Shown: one piece after another, positions 33,044 to 41,422 of the stretch
Layout: every line of letters starts with the position of its first letter
Position numbering within the stretch: the stretch's first letter is position 1
Source of the DNA: Rhizobiales bacterium 64-17
GTDB taxonomy: Bacteria > Pseudomonadota > Alphaproteobacteria > Rhizobiales > Xanthobacteraceae
NCBI GenBank assembly: GCA_001899285.1
Contig: MKWA01000008.1
Coordinates: forward strand, 62,001-126,000
Direction of reading: 5' to 3'
Length of the DNA: 64,000 nt
Translations under genes and position numbers: made by a program
Notes under the pieces: model-generated
Database searches by the model: none
The model's input: the letters and a program-made list of their open reading frames with translations, nothing else
What the model was told of the DNA's origin: nothing

Positions 33044-33736
33044 ATGCGCGACACACTCCCGGTTTGGCGCCTTTCCCTGCGGGCCGTGCTGCTGGCCACC
33101 GCGACTTTGGCCGTTTTGCTGCCGACCATGGCGGCCTATGCGGCCGATGGCGACGATGACGAGGACTTCGACAACAAGATTTTCCGCAACGTGCTGGAAG
33201 GGCTTGGGCTTCGGTCTTCCGATAAAGGCATCAATTATCGCGAGCGCTCGCCGCTGGTGGTGCCGCCGAACCTGACTGCGCTGCCCGCGCCGGAGGCGGC
33301 TGCCGCCAATGCACCGGCCAACTGGCCGGTGGACCAGGACGTGAAGCGCGCCAAGGCCGAGAAAGCCGCCAAGCGCAGCGCCCGATACCTGCAGAACGAT
33401 TCAGTGATGGAAGACGGCCGCCCGCTGCGTCCCGACGAAATGGCGCGCAGCGGACGCTCGCGCGGCACGCGCGACGAGTCGCAGATCACCACCAAGGAAG
33501 AATCCGAGCGCCCCTCGAAGCCCTCGGCGCTCGGCTACGTCGGCAACATCTTCTCCGACGCCTTCAAGAGCGGCGGCGAGCAGGACGTGGCGGTGTTCCG
33601 TGGCGAGCCGGCGCGCGAAAGCCTGACCGAACCGCCGGTCGGCTACCAGACGCCGTCGCCGACGCAGCCTTATGGCCTCACCGGTATCCAGAACCTGCCC
33701 AAAGCCGAAGGCAAGAATCTGGAATTGCAGCGCTAA
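33044..33736 (+). CDS. Exported hypothetical protein downstream of lspA
   Basis: A 230-residue protein with a signal peptide (arginine-containing N region, hydrophobic core AVLLATATLAVLL, cleavage after AYAA) and then an acidic DGDDDEDFD patch, a FRNVLEGLGL helix, a Pro/Ala-rich middle and a hydrophilic C-terminal half. Short segments such as GINYRERSPLVVPP look conserved-family-like, and I associate it with a Rhizobiales hypothetical found after ileS-lspA, but cannot name a domain. A GAGGAC Shine-Dalgarno precedes ATG 33044. It precedes two M16 protease genes by 87 bases. Confidence 0.8.
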   Translation: MRDTLPVWRLSLRAVLLATATLAVLLPTMAAYAADGDDDEDFDNKIFRNVLEGLGLRSSDKGINYRERSPLVVPPNLTALPAPEAAAANAPANWPVDQDVKRAKAEKAAKRSARYLQNDSVMEDGRPLRPDEMARSGRSRGTRDESQITTKEESERPSKPSALGYVGNIFSDAFKSGGEQDVAVFRGEPARESLTEPPVGYQTPSPTQPYGLTGIQNLPKAEGKNLELQR

Positions 33737-33823
33737 CTGCGTGATGCGAGTTGGCCTGTCGTGGATCGCGGCGGGCGTCGTGATCCCAAACGCCTTTCCG
33801 ACCTTCTCTCTCGTCAGAGATAC

Positions 33824-35203
33824 ATGATGACAACCTGGATCGTCCGCCTTCTCGCACCGGCGGCCGCGGCGCTGGCCGTTACCCTGAGTTTTGTGTCGAG
33901 CCCCGCCGTCGCGGCGGCAACGGTGACGAATTTCACGCTCGCCAACGGCCTTGAGGTCGTGGTGATCCCCGACCATCGCGCGCCGGTGGTCACGCATATG
34001 GTGTGGTACCGCGTCGGCTCCGCCGACGAGACGCCGGGCAAGTCCGGCCTCGCGCACTTCCTCGAACACCTGATGTTCAAGGGCACCAAGGCCGCTCCGG
34101 CCGGGCGCTTCTCGCAGGTGGTGGCCGAGATCGGCGGCCAGGAGAACGCCTTCACCTCGTCCGACTACACCGGCTACTACCAGCGCGTCGCGCGCCAGCA
34201 TCTCAAGCAGATGATGACGATGGAGGCCGACCGGATGACTGGCCTCGTTCTCACCGATGCGGTCGTGCTGCCGGAGCGCGACGTGATCCTCGAAGAACAG
34301 AACCAGCGCATCGGCAACAACCCGGCCGCGCAACTGTCGGAGCAAATGGACGCGGCGCTGTTCCTCAATTCGCCCTACCATCACCCGGTAATCGGCTGGC
34401 GGCATGAGATGGAGAAGCTGACGCGAGACGACGCGATCGGCTTCTACCGGCGCTTCTATGCCCCGAACAATGCGATCCTGGTGGTCGCCGGCGACGTCGA
34501 ACCGGCGGAAGTGCGCAAGCTCGCGGAAGAAACCTATGGCAAGGTGGCGAAGCGCAACGATATCGCGCCACGCCAGCGCCCGCAGGAGCCGCCGCCGGTG
34601 TCGCCACGCACAGTCTCGCTCGCCGACGCGCGCGTGCAGCAGCCGAGCGTGCAACGCTATTATCTCGTGCCGTCGTTCAAGACCGCCGCAAAAGGCGAGT
34701 CGGAAGCGCTGGAAGTGCTGGCGCATATTCTCGGCTCCGGCTCCAACAGCCGGCTCTATCGCACGCTGGTGATGGAGCAGAACCTCGCCACTAATGCCGG
34801 GGCCTGGTACCAGTCGAGTGCGCTCGACATGAACAAGTTCGGCTTCAGCGGTTCGCCGCGTCCCGGCGTGACACTGGCGCAGCTCGAGGCCGCGATCGAC
34901 GCGGTGATTGCCGGGATTGTCGACAAGGGCGTCACGGCGCAGGAGATCGAGCGCTCGAAGACGCGACTGATCGCCGACGCGGCTTACGCGCAGGACAGTC
35001 AGGCGTCGCTGGCGCGCTGGTACGGCGCATCGCTGACGACCGGTTCGACCGTCGAGGACGTGAAGTCGTGGCCGGAGCGCATTCGCGCTGTCACCGCGAC
35101 GCAGGTGCAGGATGCCGCGCGCAAGTGGCTCGATCTGCGCCGCTCCGTCACCGGCTATCTCGTCAAGGATGCGGGCGCGCTCGCGGCGGAGAAAAAGTCA
35201 TGA
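33824..35203 (+). CDS. M16 family zinc metalloprotease, catalytic subunit
   Basis: A 459-residue exported peptidase (hydrophobic signal, cleavage near AVAA). The inverted zinc motif HxxEH is intact at residues 78-82 (HFLEH) with the downstream acidic ligand region in MTMEADRM. It is followed, overlapping by four bases, by a second M16 protein without the zinc motif; such pairs form heterodimers resembling mitochondrial processing peptidase. It is likely periplasmic and degrades or processes small peptides. The physiological substrate is unknown. Confidence 0.94.
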   Translation: MMTTWIVRLLAPAAAALAVTLSFVSSPAVAAATVTNFTLANGLEVVVIPDHRAPVVTHMVWYRVGSADETPGKSGLAHFLEHLMFKGTKAAPAGRFSQVVAEIGGQENAFTSSDYTGYYQRVARQHLKQMMTMEADRMTGLVLTDAVVLPERDVILEEQNQRIGNNPAAQLSEQMDAALFLNSPYHHPVIGWRHEMEKLTRDDAIGFYRRFYAPNNAILVVAGDVEPAEVRKLAEETYGKVAKRNDIAPRQRPQEPPPVSPRTVSLADARVQQPSVQRYYLVPSFKTAAKGESEALEVLAHILGSGSNSRLYRTLVMEQNLATNAGAWYQSSALDMNKFGFSGSPRPGVTLAQLEAAIDAVIAGIVDKGVTAQEIERSKTRLIADAAYAQDSQASLARWYGASLTTGSTVEDVKSWPERIRAVTATQVQDAARKWLDLRRSVTGYLVKDAGALAAEKKS

Positions 35204-36525
35204 TGAAGCGTCTTGTCTCTGCCGTTGTTGCCGTCGCATTTCTCGCGCTGATGCCCGCCGCCGCGCAAGCGGTGGCGATCGAGCGGGTGGTTAGCCCGGC
35301 CGGTATCGAAGCGTGGCTGGTGCGCGAATCCGCGGTGCCGCTGGTGGCGATGAACTTCTCGTTCCGCGGAGGCTCGTCGCAGGACACCGACGACAAGGCC
35401 GGCGCCGGCAGCCTGATGACCAACATGCTCGACGAAGGTGCGGGCGAACTCGATTCCCGCACGTTTCACGAACGGCTGGAGAGCCGCGCCATCGAGATGA
35501 ATTTTTCGATCAGCCGCGACTATACCTACGGCTCGCTGCGCGTGCTTAACGAGAACCGGGCCGAGGCCGTGGATTTGCTGCGACTCGCGCTGAATCAGCC
35601 CCGTTTCGATGCCGAGCCGCTGGAGCGGGTGCGCGGGCAAGTGATGGCGATCCTGCGCCGCGAGAGCACTAATCCGAACACCATCGCCGGCCTGCAGTGG
35701 TGGAAGACGGCGTTTCCCGGTCATCCTTACGGCCGCGAGAGCAAAGGCACGCTCGAGACCGTGCCGACGCTGACCGCCGACGATCTGCGCGGCTTCGCCA
35801 AGCGCGTGTTCGCGCGTGACGGCTTGAAGATCGCCATCGTCGGCGACATCGACGCCAAGGCGGCGGGCGAGATGATCGACAAGGTATTCGGCGCGTTGCC
35901 GGCCAAGGCCGACCTGCGCCCGGTGCCGGACGTGACGATCGGCGGGCTGGGCAAGCGGCTGATCACCGACGTGAATGTGCCGCAGGCGGTGGTGATCTTC
36001 GGCGGGCCGGGTCTGGCGCGCAAGGACAAGGATTTCATGGCGGGGTATGTCGCCAACCATATTCTCGGCGGCGGCTCGTTCTCGTCGCGGCTTTATCGCG
36101 AGGTGCGCGAGAAGCGGGGCCTCGCTTATGGCGTGAACACGAGCCTCGCGTGGTTCGCGCATGCGGCGGTGCTGATCGGCTCGACCCAGGTGCGCGCCGA
36201 CCGCACCGGTGATGCGCTGACGATCATCACCGAGGAAGTGAAGAAGATGGCCGAGGGCGGACCGACCGCGGACGAACTGGCCAAAGCCAAGTCCTATCTC
36301 AAGGGCTCGTATGTGCTCGGCCTCGACACGTCGAGCAAGATCGCGGCGCAACTGTTGCAGATCCAGAACGATGACCTCGGCATGGACTACATGACCCGCC
36401 GCGATGCGATGATCGACGCCGTTACGCTCGACGACGTCAAGCGGGTGTCGAAGCGGTTGCTCAGCCAGGGCCTGCTGGTCACCATCGCCGGCCGGCCGGC
36501 CGGCGTCACCGCGATCGGGCAGTAG
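35200..36525 (+). CDS. M16 family peptidase, non-catalytic partner subunit
   Basis: A 441-residue exported protein (signal peptide MKRLVSAVVAVAFLALMPAA). It has the M16 fold, but the position of the HxxEH motif reads DKAGAGSLMTNMLDEGAG, without zinc ligands. The C-terminal REVREKRGLAYGV segment, which binds substrate in M16 enzymes, is retained. Its ATG overlaps the stop codon of the catalytic subunit gene (35200-35203). It is expected to complete the active chamber of its partner in the periplasm. Confidence 0.93.
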   Translation: MMKRLVSAVVAVAFLALMPAAAQAVAIERVVSPAGIEAWLVRESAVPLVAMNFSFRGGSSQDTDDKAGAGSLMTNMLDEGAGELDSRTFHERLESRAIEMNFSISRDYTYGSLRVLNENRAEAVDLLRLALNQPRFDAEPLERVRGQVMAILRRESTNPNTIAGLQWWKTAFPGHPYGRESKGTLETVPTLTADDLRGFAKRVFARDGLKIAIVGDIDAKAAGEMIDKVFGALPAKADLRPVPDVTIGGLGKRLITDVNVPQAVVIFGGPGLARKDKDFMAGYVANHILGGGSFSSRLYREVREKRGLAYGVNTSLAWFAHAAVLIGSTQVRADRTGDALTIITEEVKKMAEGGPTADELAKAKSYLKGSYVLGLDTSSKIAAQLLQIQNDDLGMDYMTRRDAMIDAVTLDDVKRVSKRLLSQGLLVTIAGRPAGVTAIGQ

Positions 36526-36559
36526 CGACAAAATCGTGGCGCATCGCTAGATTGCGCCG

Positions 36560-36979
36560 ATGATCCGCGTCACCGACGATATTGCGCTCGACGAGTCCGA
36601 GCTGGAGGAGAGCTTTGTGCGCTCCTCCGGGCCGGGTGGTCAGAACGTCAACAAGGTGTCGTCGGCGGTCCAGTTGCGCTTTAACGTGCGCCGTTCGCCG
36701 TCGCTGCCCAACGACGTGGCGATCCGGTTGATGCAGCTCGCCGGCAAGCGCATGACCAAGGACGGCGTGCTGGTGATCATCGCCCAGCAGCACCGCACCC
36801 AGGAGCGCAACCGCGCCGATGCGCAGGATCGCCTGCTGGCCTTGATCCGCGAGGCGGCGGTGCGGCCGCAGGTCCGCCGCGCCACCAAGCCGACCAAGGC
36901 GTCACAGAAACGCCGCGTCGAGGGCAAGAAAATCCGCTCCTCGGTGAAATCCATGCGCGGCAAGGTGTCGTTCGACTGA
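36560..36979 (+). CDS. arfB: Alternative ribosome-rescue factor ArfB (peptidyl-tRNA hydrolase)
   Basis: A 139-residue release-factor-like protein. The catalytic GGQ is at residues 26-28 (SSGPGGQNVNK), and the C-terminal tail is long and basic (many Lys/Arg after residue 100), as required to enter the empty mRNA channel of stalled ribosomes. There is no codon-recognition domain. It sits 34 bases after the M16 pair, followed by mutL. Confidence 0.95.
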   Translation: MIRVTDDIALDESELEESFVRSSGPGGQNVNKVSSAVQLRFNVRRSPSLPNDVAIRLMQLAGKRMTKDGVLVIIAQQHRTQERNRADAQDRLLALIREAAVRPQVRRATKPTKASQKRRVEGKKIRSSVKSMRGKVSFD

Positions 36980-37091
36980 GCGGAACAAGCCCCGTTGAAT
37001 AGCGGGCATGGCTGGATGGAGCGGGTCGCCCCCGCCGGGTCGGCGCCCTAAACTCGGCCCGATCCCGAATCAGGCCCGTTCAAGTCCGCTC

Positions 37092-38909
37092 ATGCCCGTC
37101 CGCCAGCTCTCCGAAGCCATCGTCAACCGCATCGCCGCCGGCGAGGTGGTCGAGCGTCCCGCCAGCGCCGTCAAGGAACTGGTGGAGAACGCGCTCGACG
37201 CCGGCGCGCGGCGCATCGAGGTGGCGACCGAGGCCGGCGGCCGGCGGCTGATCCGCGTGACCGACGACGGCGCCGGCATGACGCGCGACGACCTCGCTTT
37301 GGCGGTGGAGCGCCACGCCACCTCGAAGCTCGACGGCGACGATCTGCTCGCCATCGATACGCTCGGGTTTCGCGGCGAGGCGCTGCCGTCGATCGGCTCT
37401 GTGGCGCGGCTCACCATCACCACGCGGCATGCGAGTGAGCCGCACGGCTGGGCGCTTACCGTCGATGCCGGCGACAAGGGCGAGTTGAAGCCGGCGGCGC
37501 TGCCGCAGGGCACGCGCGTCGAGGTGCATGATCTCTTTTACGCGACGCCGGCGCGGCTGAAATTCTTGAAGACCGACCGCACCGAGGCCGAAGCGGTGCG
37601 TGAGGTGGTACGCCGTCTCGCCATGAGCCGGCCGGGCGTCGCGTTCACGCTCGCCGGCGAGGACCGCCTGCCGGTGACCTGGGCGGCGGCGCTGCCGGGC
37701 GGGCCGGGGCAACTGGCGCGGCTCTCCGACATTCTCGGCGCGGAATTTCGTGCCAACGCGGTGGATGTGCAGGGCGCGATTCATGGCGCGATGGTGGAAG
37801 GCTTTGCCGCGCTGCCGACGCTCTCGCGCGCCAACGCGCTCGGGCAATATCTGTTCGTCAACGGCCGGCCGGTGCGCGACAAGCTTTTGCTCGGCGTCGT
37901 TCGCGCCGCTTACGCCGACTATCTACCGCGCGACCGTCATCCACAGGTCGCGCTGTTCGTCACGCTCGATCCGCGCGAGGTCGACGTCAACGTGCACCCG
38001 GCGAAAACGGAAGTGCGCTTCCGCGATCCGGGGTTGATCCGCTCGCTGCTGATCAATGCGCTGAAAACCGCGCTGGCGCGCGACGGCCAACGCACGGCGA
38101 CGACCGGTGGCAGCGCCACCATCGCCGCATTCCGTCCGGCGGTGACGCCGCCAAGGGGCGTTCCTGTTGGAGGATACGACTGGCGGCAGTCGCCGGCGCG
38201 GCCGCTCGGCGATGTGGTGCCGCTGCGTGGTGGCTTGGCCGAGGCGGCACAAGCGGTGTTCGACACCGGCGGGCCGGTTGCCGACATTCGCGCCGAGCAG
38301 ATGGCAGCGCCGGCACCTGACCTGATGGCGAAGCCGCTCGGGGCGGCGCGGGCGCAGTTGCATGACACTTACATTGTCGCGCAGACGCAGGATGGACTGG
38401 TGATCGTCGACCAGCATGCGGCGCATGAGCGGCTCGTCTACGAACGGATGAAGAACTCGCTCGCCGATCATGGCGTGGCACGGCAGATGCTGCTGATTCC
38501 GGAAATCGTCGAACTCGACGAGGCCGATGTGGAGCGGCTGATCGCGCTTGCCGAGGAATTGGCGCGGTTCGGCCTCGCCATCGAGCCGTTCGGGCCAGGC
38601 GCGATCGCGGTGCGCGAGACGCCGTCGATGCTGGGGGAGGTCGATGCGCGCGCGCTGGTGCGCGATCTCGCCGAGCACATGGCGGAATGGGATGAGGCGC
38701 TGCCGCTGGAGCGCCGTTTGCTGCACGTCGCCGCGACCATGGCGTGTCATGGTTCGGTGCGCGCCGGACGCCGGCTCAAGCCCGAGGAGATGAACGCGCT
38801 GCTGCGCGAGATGGAAGCGGTGCCCAATTCCGGCCAGTGCAACCACGGCCGCCCCACTTATGTGGAATTGAAGCTCACCGACATCGAAAGATTGTTCGGA
38901 CGGCGCTAA
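37092..38909 (+). CDS. mutL: DNA mismatch repair protein MutL
   Basis: A 605-residue protein. The N-terminal GHKL ATPase domain has NRIAAGEVVERPASAVKELV and the DAGA/GFRGEAL motifs; the C-terminal dimerisation domain has DQHAAHERLVYER, which fits the endonuclease motif DQHA(X)2E(X)4E, and later ACHGSVRAGRRL and CNHGRPT. It is therefore likely a nicking-type MutL. The start MPVRQLSEAIVNRIAAG is chosen over an in-frame extension of 28 codons. The 3' end overlaps the convergent rsmD by four bases. Confidence 0.98.
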   Translation: MPVRQLSEAIVNRIAAGEVVERPASAVKELVENALDAGARRIEVATEAGGRRLIRVTDDGAGMTRDDLALAVERHATSKLDGDDLLAIDTLGFRGEALPSIGSVARLTITTRHASEPHGWALTVDAGDKGELKPAALPQGTRVEVHDLFYATPARLKFLKTDRTEAEAVREVVRRLAMSRPGVAFTLAGEDRLPVTWAAALPGGPGQLARLSDILGAEFRANAVDVQGAIHGAMVEGFAALPTLSRANALGQYLFVNGRPVRDKLLLGVVRAAYADYLPRDRHPQVALFVTLDPREVDVNVHPAKTEVRFRDPGLIRSLLINALKTALARDGQRTATTGGSATIAAFRPAVTPPRGVPVGGYDWRQSPARPLGDVVPLRGGLAEAAQAVFDTGGPVADIRAEQMAAPAPDLMAKPLGAARAQLHDTYIVAQTQDGLVIVDQHAAHERLVYERMKNSLADHGVARQMLLIPEIVELDEADVERLIALAEELARFGLAIEPFGPGAIAVRETPSMLGEVDARALVRDLAEHMAEWDEALPLERRLLHVAATMACHGSVRAGRRLKPEEMNALLREMEAVPNSGQCNHGRPTYVELKLTDIERLFGRR

Positions 38910-39466
38910 CTCGCCACCTGCTGCATGATCACGAACTCGGTGTCATCGTAGCGCCGGCGCTCCAGCTCGGTGAAACCCTCCGGCGCGGCGACCGCCGCGC
39001 TCGTCGCTTCTTCCAGCACGATCAGCGCGCCGGGCGCGAGCCAGCCGCCGTCGCGCGCTGAGAGAATGGCGCGGGTGCCCAGATCCTTGCCGTAGGGCGG
39101 ATCGGCGAACACCAGCGAGAACGGCTCGATCGGATGCGCGGGGCCGAGCGTCGCGGCATCGCGGCGAAAGATCCGCGTGACGCCGGCAAGGCCGAGCGTC
39201 TCGACATTCTGCCGCAGCAGCGCGCGCGCCTCGGCGCCGTCGTCGACGAACAGGCAATAAGCTGCGCCGCGCGAGATCGCCTCGATGCCGAGCGCGCCGG
39301 TGCCAGCGAAGAGATCAAGCACGCGCGCGCCGCTGACCGGATCGCCATAGGCGTGCATCAGCGTGTTGAACAGGCTTTCGCGCAGCCGGTCGGCGGTCGG
39401 GCGAATGCTCTGCGACTTCGGCGCGGCGAGATTGCGCCCGCGCAGCCGGCCGGCGATGACGCGCAT
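38906..39466 (-). CDS. rsmD: 16S rRNA (guanine(966)-N(2))-methyltransferase RsmD
   Basis: A 186-residue Rossmann-fold methyltransferase that modifies G966 of 16S rRNA. The N-terminal MRVIAGRLRGRNL is the family hallmark, the SAM loop is VLDLFAGTGALGIEA, and the catalytic DPPY lies in FADPPYGKD. It is coupled to the upstream pseudouridine synthase gene by a TGATG overlap. Confidence 0.96.
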   Translation of the reverse strand: MRVIAGRLRGRNLAAPKSQSIRPTADRLRESLFNTLMHAYGDPVSGARVLDLFAGTGALGIEAISRGAAYCLFVDDGAEARALLRQNVETLGLAGVTRIFRRDAATLGPAHPIEPFSLVFADPPYGKDLGTRAILSARDGGWLAPGALIVLEEATSAAVAAPEGFTELERRRYDDTEFVIMQQVAS

Positions 39467-40608
39467 CAGCGGGGCCTCGACGGGCGCGGGCCGCCGGTGC
39501 GGTCGCGGCGGTTCTTACGGTTGCGCGGCGGCGCGGCGGGTTTGGCATCCCGCTTGGCGTCACTGTGCTGATCAGCGCGCTGATTGCCGCGTTTGGTATC
39601 GTTGCGTGTGTCGTCGTGCCGTTTTCGGTCGCCGCGACCGGAGCCGGATTCGAATTTCTTCCGTGAAGATTTTGTCGGAGCTTGACGCGCATCGCGCGGG
39701 TGGCGTTCGCCACGCTCGCCGCGCTCGGCTTTCCGTTCCGGCTTCTGTTCGCGCCGGTCGTTCTTCCGATCTCTCTGACGCTCTTTCCGCTCGCGCGCCG
39801 GCAGCGCATCGCTGTCGTGATGGTCGAACACCGGGGCGGTGAAGTCGCATTGCGCCGCCTTGACGATCTCTGGGCCGAGTGTCGTTTTCAGGACTGGCGT
39901 ATCGACCTCGCGCACCGCGCCCTCCGGCAGGTCGTCGAGCGCGAACGGGCCGTAGGAAACGCGAATGAGCCGGTTCACATGCAGATCGAGCGAGCGCAGC
40001 ACGTTGCGCACCTCGCGGTTCTTGCCCTCGCGGATCGCGAACGACAGCCACACATTGGCCCCTTGCTGTCGCTCCAGCGTCGCCTCGATCGCGCCGTAGC
40101 GGATGCCGTCGACGGTGATGCCGTCGCGCAACCCGTCGAGCTGCTGCTGCGTCAGGCCGCGGCCGAACGCGCGCACGCGATAGCGCCGCAGCCATCCGGT
40201 GGACGGCAGTTCCAGCGCACGCGCGAGCCCGCCGTCGTTGGTCAGCAGCAGCAGGCCCTCGGTGGTGAGATCGAGCCGCCCGACGCTGATCACGCGCGGC
40301 AGATCCTTTGGCAGCGCGCCGAAGATCGTCGGCCGGCCTTCGGGATCGAAATGGGTTGTCACCAGCCCGGCCGGCTTGTTGTAGAGGAACAGCCGGGTGC
40401 GCTCGCGCGTGCGCATCGGCTCGCCGTCGACGGCGATCACGTCGCGCGCCGAGACATTGAGCGCCGGCGAGGTAATCACCGCGCCGTTGACGCTGACGCG
40501 GCCGGCGGCGATCCAAGCTTCCGCCTCGCGCCGCGAGGCGAGCCCGGCGCGCGCCATCACCTTGGCGATGCGCTCGCCGGATTTGTCGTTGCGCGGGGCG
40601 TCGGGCAT
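39466..40608 (-). CDS. rluB: Pseudouridine synthase RluB/RsuA family with long charged tail
   Basis: A 380-residue enzyme that makes pseudouridine in rRNA, most likely the large-subunit helix 89 site. It has an N-terminal S4 domain (ERIAKVMARAGLASRREAEAWI) and the catalytic Asp in GRLDLTTEGLLLLTND. The catalytic domain ends near residue 250; the last 110-130 residues are an Arg/Lys/Asp/Glu-rich low-complexity tail with many RK, RD and ER pairs, probably disordered and RNA-binding. The start MPDAPRND at 40608 is preferred; longer in-frame extensions run into the tadA promoter region. It is divergent from tadA. Confidence 0.92.
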   Translation of the reverse strand: MPDAPRNDKSGERIAKVMARAGLASRREAEAWIAAGRVSVNGAVITSPALNVSARDVIAVDGEPMRTRERTRLFLYNKPAGLVTTHFDPEGRPTIFGALPKDLPRVISVGRLDLTTEGLLLLTNDGGLARALELPSTGWLRRYRVRAFGRGLTQQQLDGLRDGITVDGIRYGAIEATLERQQGANVWLSFAIREGKNREVRNVLRSLDLHVNRLIRVSYGPFALDDLPEGAVREVDTPVLKTTLGPEIVKAAQCDFTAPVFDHHDSDALPARERKERQRDRKNDRREQKPERKAERGERGERHPRDARQAPTKSSRKKFESGSGRGDRKRHDDTRNDTKRGNQRADQHSDAKRDAKPAAPPRNRKNRRDRTGGPRPSRPR

Positions 40609-40717
40609 AGCGGACCTTGCGGGCAGGGCCATTCCTGCGGTTCTGGCGACGTGTATAAGGGCGTACCGGGCGGCACAAGGTGTGTCGTCGGGTCCGCGGA
40701 ATGAGGCTGCACGTCCG

Positions 40718-41158
40718 ATGCCGGGTTTCATGGATATCGCCCTCGATGAGGCTCGCGCCGCGGCGGCGCGCGGCGAGGTGCCCGTGGGCGCGGTAGTGGT
40801 CAGGGACGGCGCCGTGATCGCCCGCGCCGGCAACCGCACGCTCGCGGACCGCGATCCGACCGCGCATGCGGAGATGCTGGCGCTGCGGCAGGCGGCGGCC
40901 GCGCTCGGTTCCGAGCGGCTGATCGACTGCGATCTCTATGTCTCGCTGGAGCCGTGTCCGATGTGCGCGGCGGCGATCTCGTTCGCGCGCATCCGTCGGC
41001 TTTATTACGGCGCGGGCGACCCCAAGGGTGGGGCGGTGGACCACGGCGTGCGGCTTTATGGGTCGCCGACCTGCCATCACCGGCCGGAGGTCTATGGCGG
41101 CATCGGCGAGACCGACGCGGCGGTGCTGCTCAGGGATTTCTTCGCGGCGCGCCGGTAA
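40718..41158 (+). CDS. tadA: tRNA-specific adenosine deaminase TadA
   Basis: A 146-residue zinc deaminase that converts A34 to inosine in tRNA-Arg(ACG). The zinc site is His-Ala-Glu (HAEM) and PCPMCAAAI; the N-terminal MDIALDEARAAAARGEVPVGAVVV is typical. ATG 40718 (MPGF) is chosen; MDIAL at 40730 is an alternative. It is divergent from the pseudouridine synthase gene, an arrangement often conserved in Rhizobiales. Confidence 0.97.
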   Translation: MPGFMDIALDEARAAAARGEVPVGAVVVRDGAVIARAGNRTLADRDPTAHAEMLALRQAAAALGSERLIDCDLYVSLEPCPMCAAAISFARIRRLYYGAGDPKGGAVDHGVRLYGSPTCHHRPEVYGGIGETDAAVLLRDFFAARR

Positions 41159-41164
41159 AAGCGG

Positions 41165-41341
41165 TTACACCAGTTTGTCGACGTGCTGGCCCGGCCGGTC
41201 CGAGGGCGGCTGTTCGTCCTGCCGGCGATGATGCGGGTCCGGATCAATGTCGCGCACGGGCGGCGCGTCGGCAACCCGTGGCAGCTTGCGCAGGGTACCG
41301 AGCGTCGATGAGGTCCGCGTTGTTCTGCTGACCGTGGACAT
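41165..41341 (-). CDS. Small hydrophilic hypothetical protein, 58 residues
   Basis: An ATG-to-TAA frame of 58 codons (MSTVSRTTRTSSTLGTLRKL start, PGQHVDKLV end), too short for most gene callers. It has strong G/C bias at third codon positions, no hydrophobic segment, a Ser/Thr-rich N terminus and a charged Pro/His/Asp-rich centre (RDIDPDPHHRRQDEQ). It lies seven bases from the convergent tadA and 81 bases downstream of the phosphotransferase gene on its own strand. No family is recognised. The composition and clean placement argue for a real gene. Confidence 0.5.
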   Translation of the reverse strand: MSTVSRTTRTSSTLGTLRKLPRVADAPPVRDIDPDPHHRRQDEQPPSDRPGQHVDKLV

Positions 41342-41422
41342 GAGGCGAGCCTAGCGGCGGCGCCTGAATGAACCACGATGGAAATCCGTAAAATTTGAGA
41401 GGCCGCCGAAACGCTTACGCGC

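Noticed and set aside
35200-36525. Second M16 gene as an inactivated pseudogene because it lacks HxxEH
   Set aside because: Paired active/inactive M16 subunits are normal, the frame is intact, and start/stop overlap indicates coupled translation.
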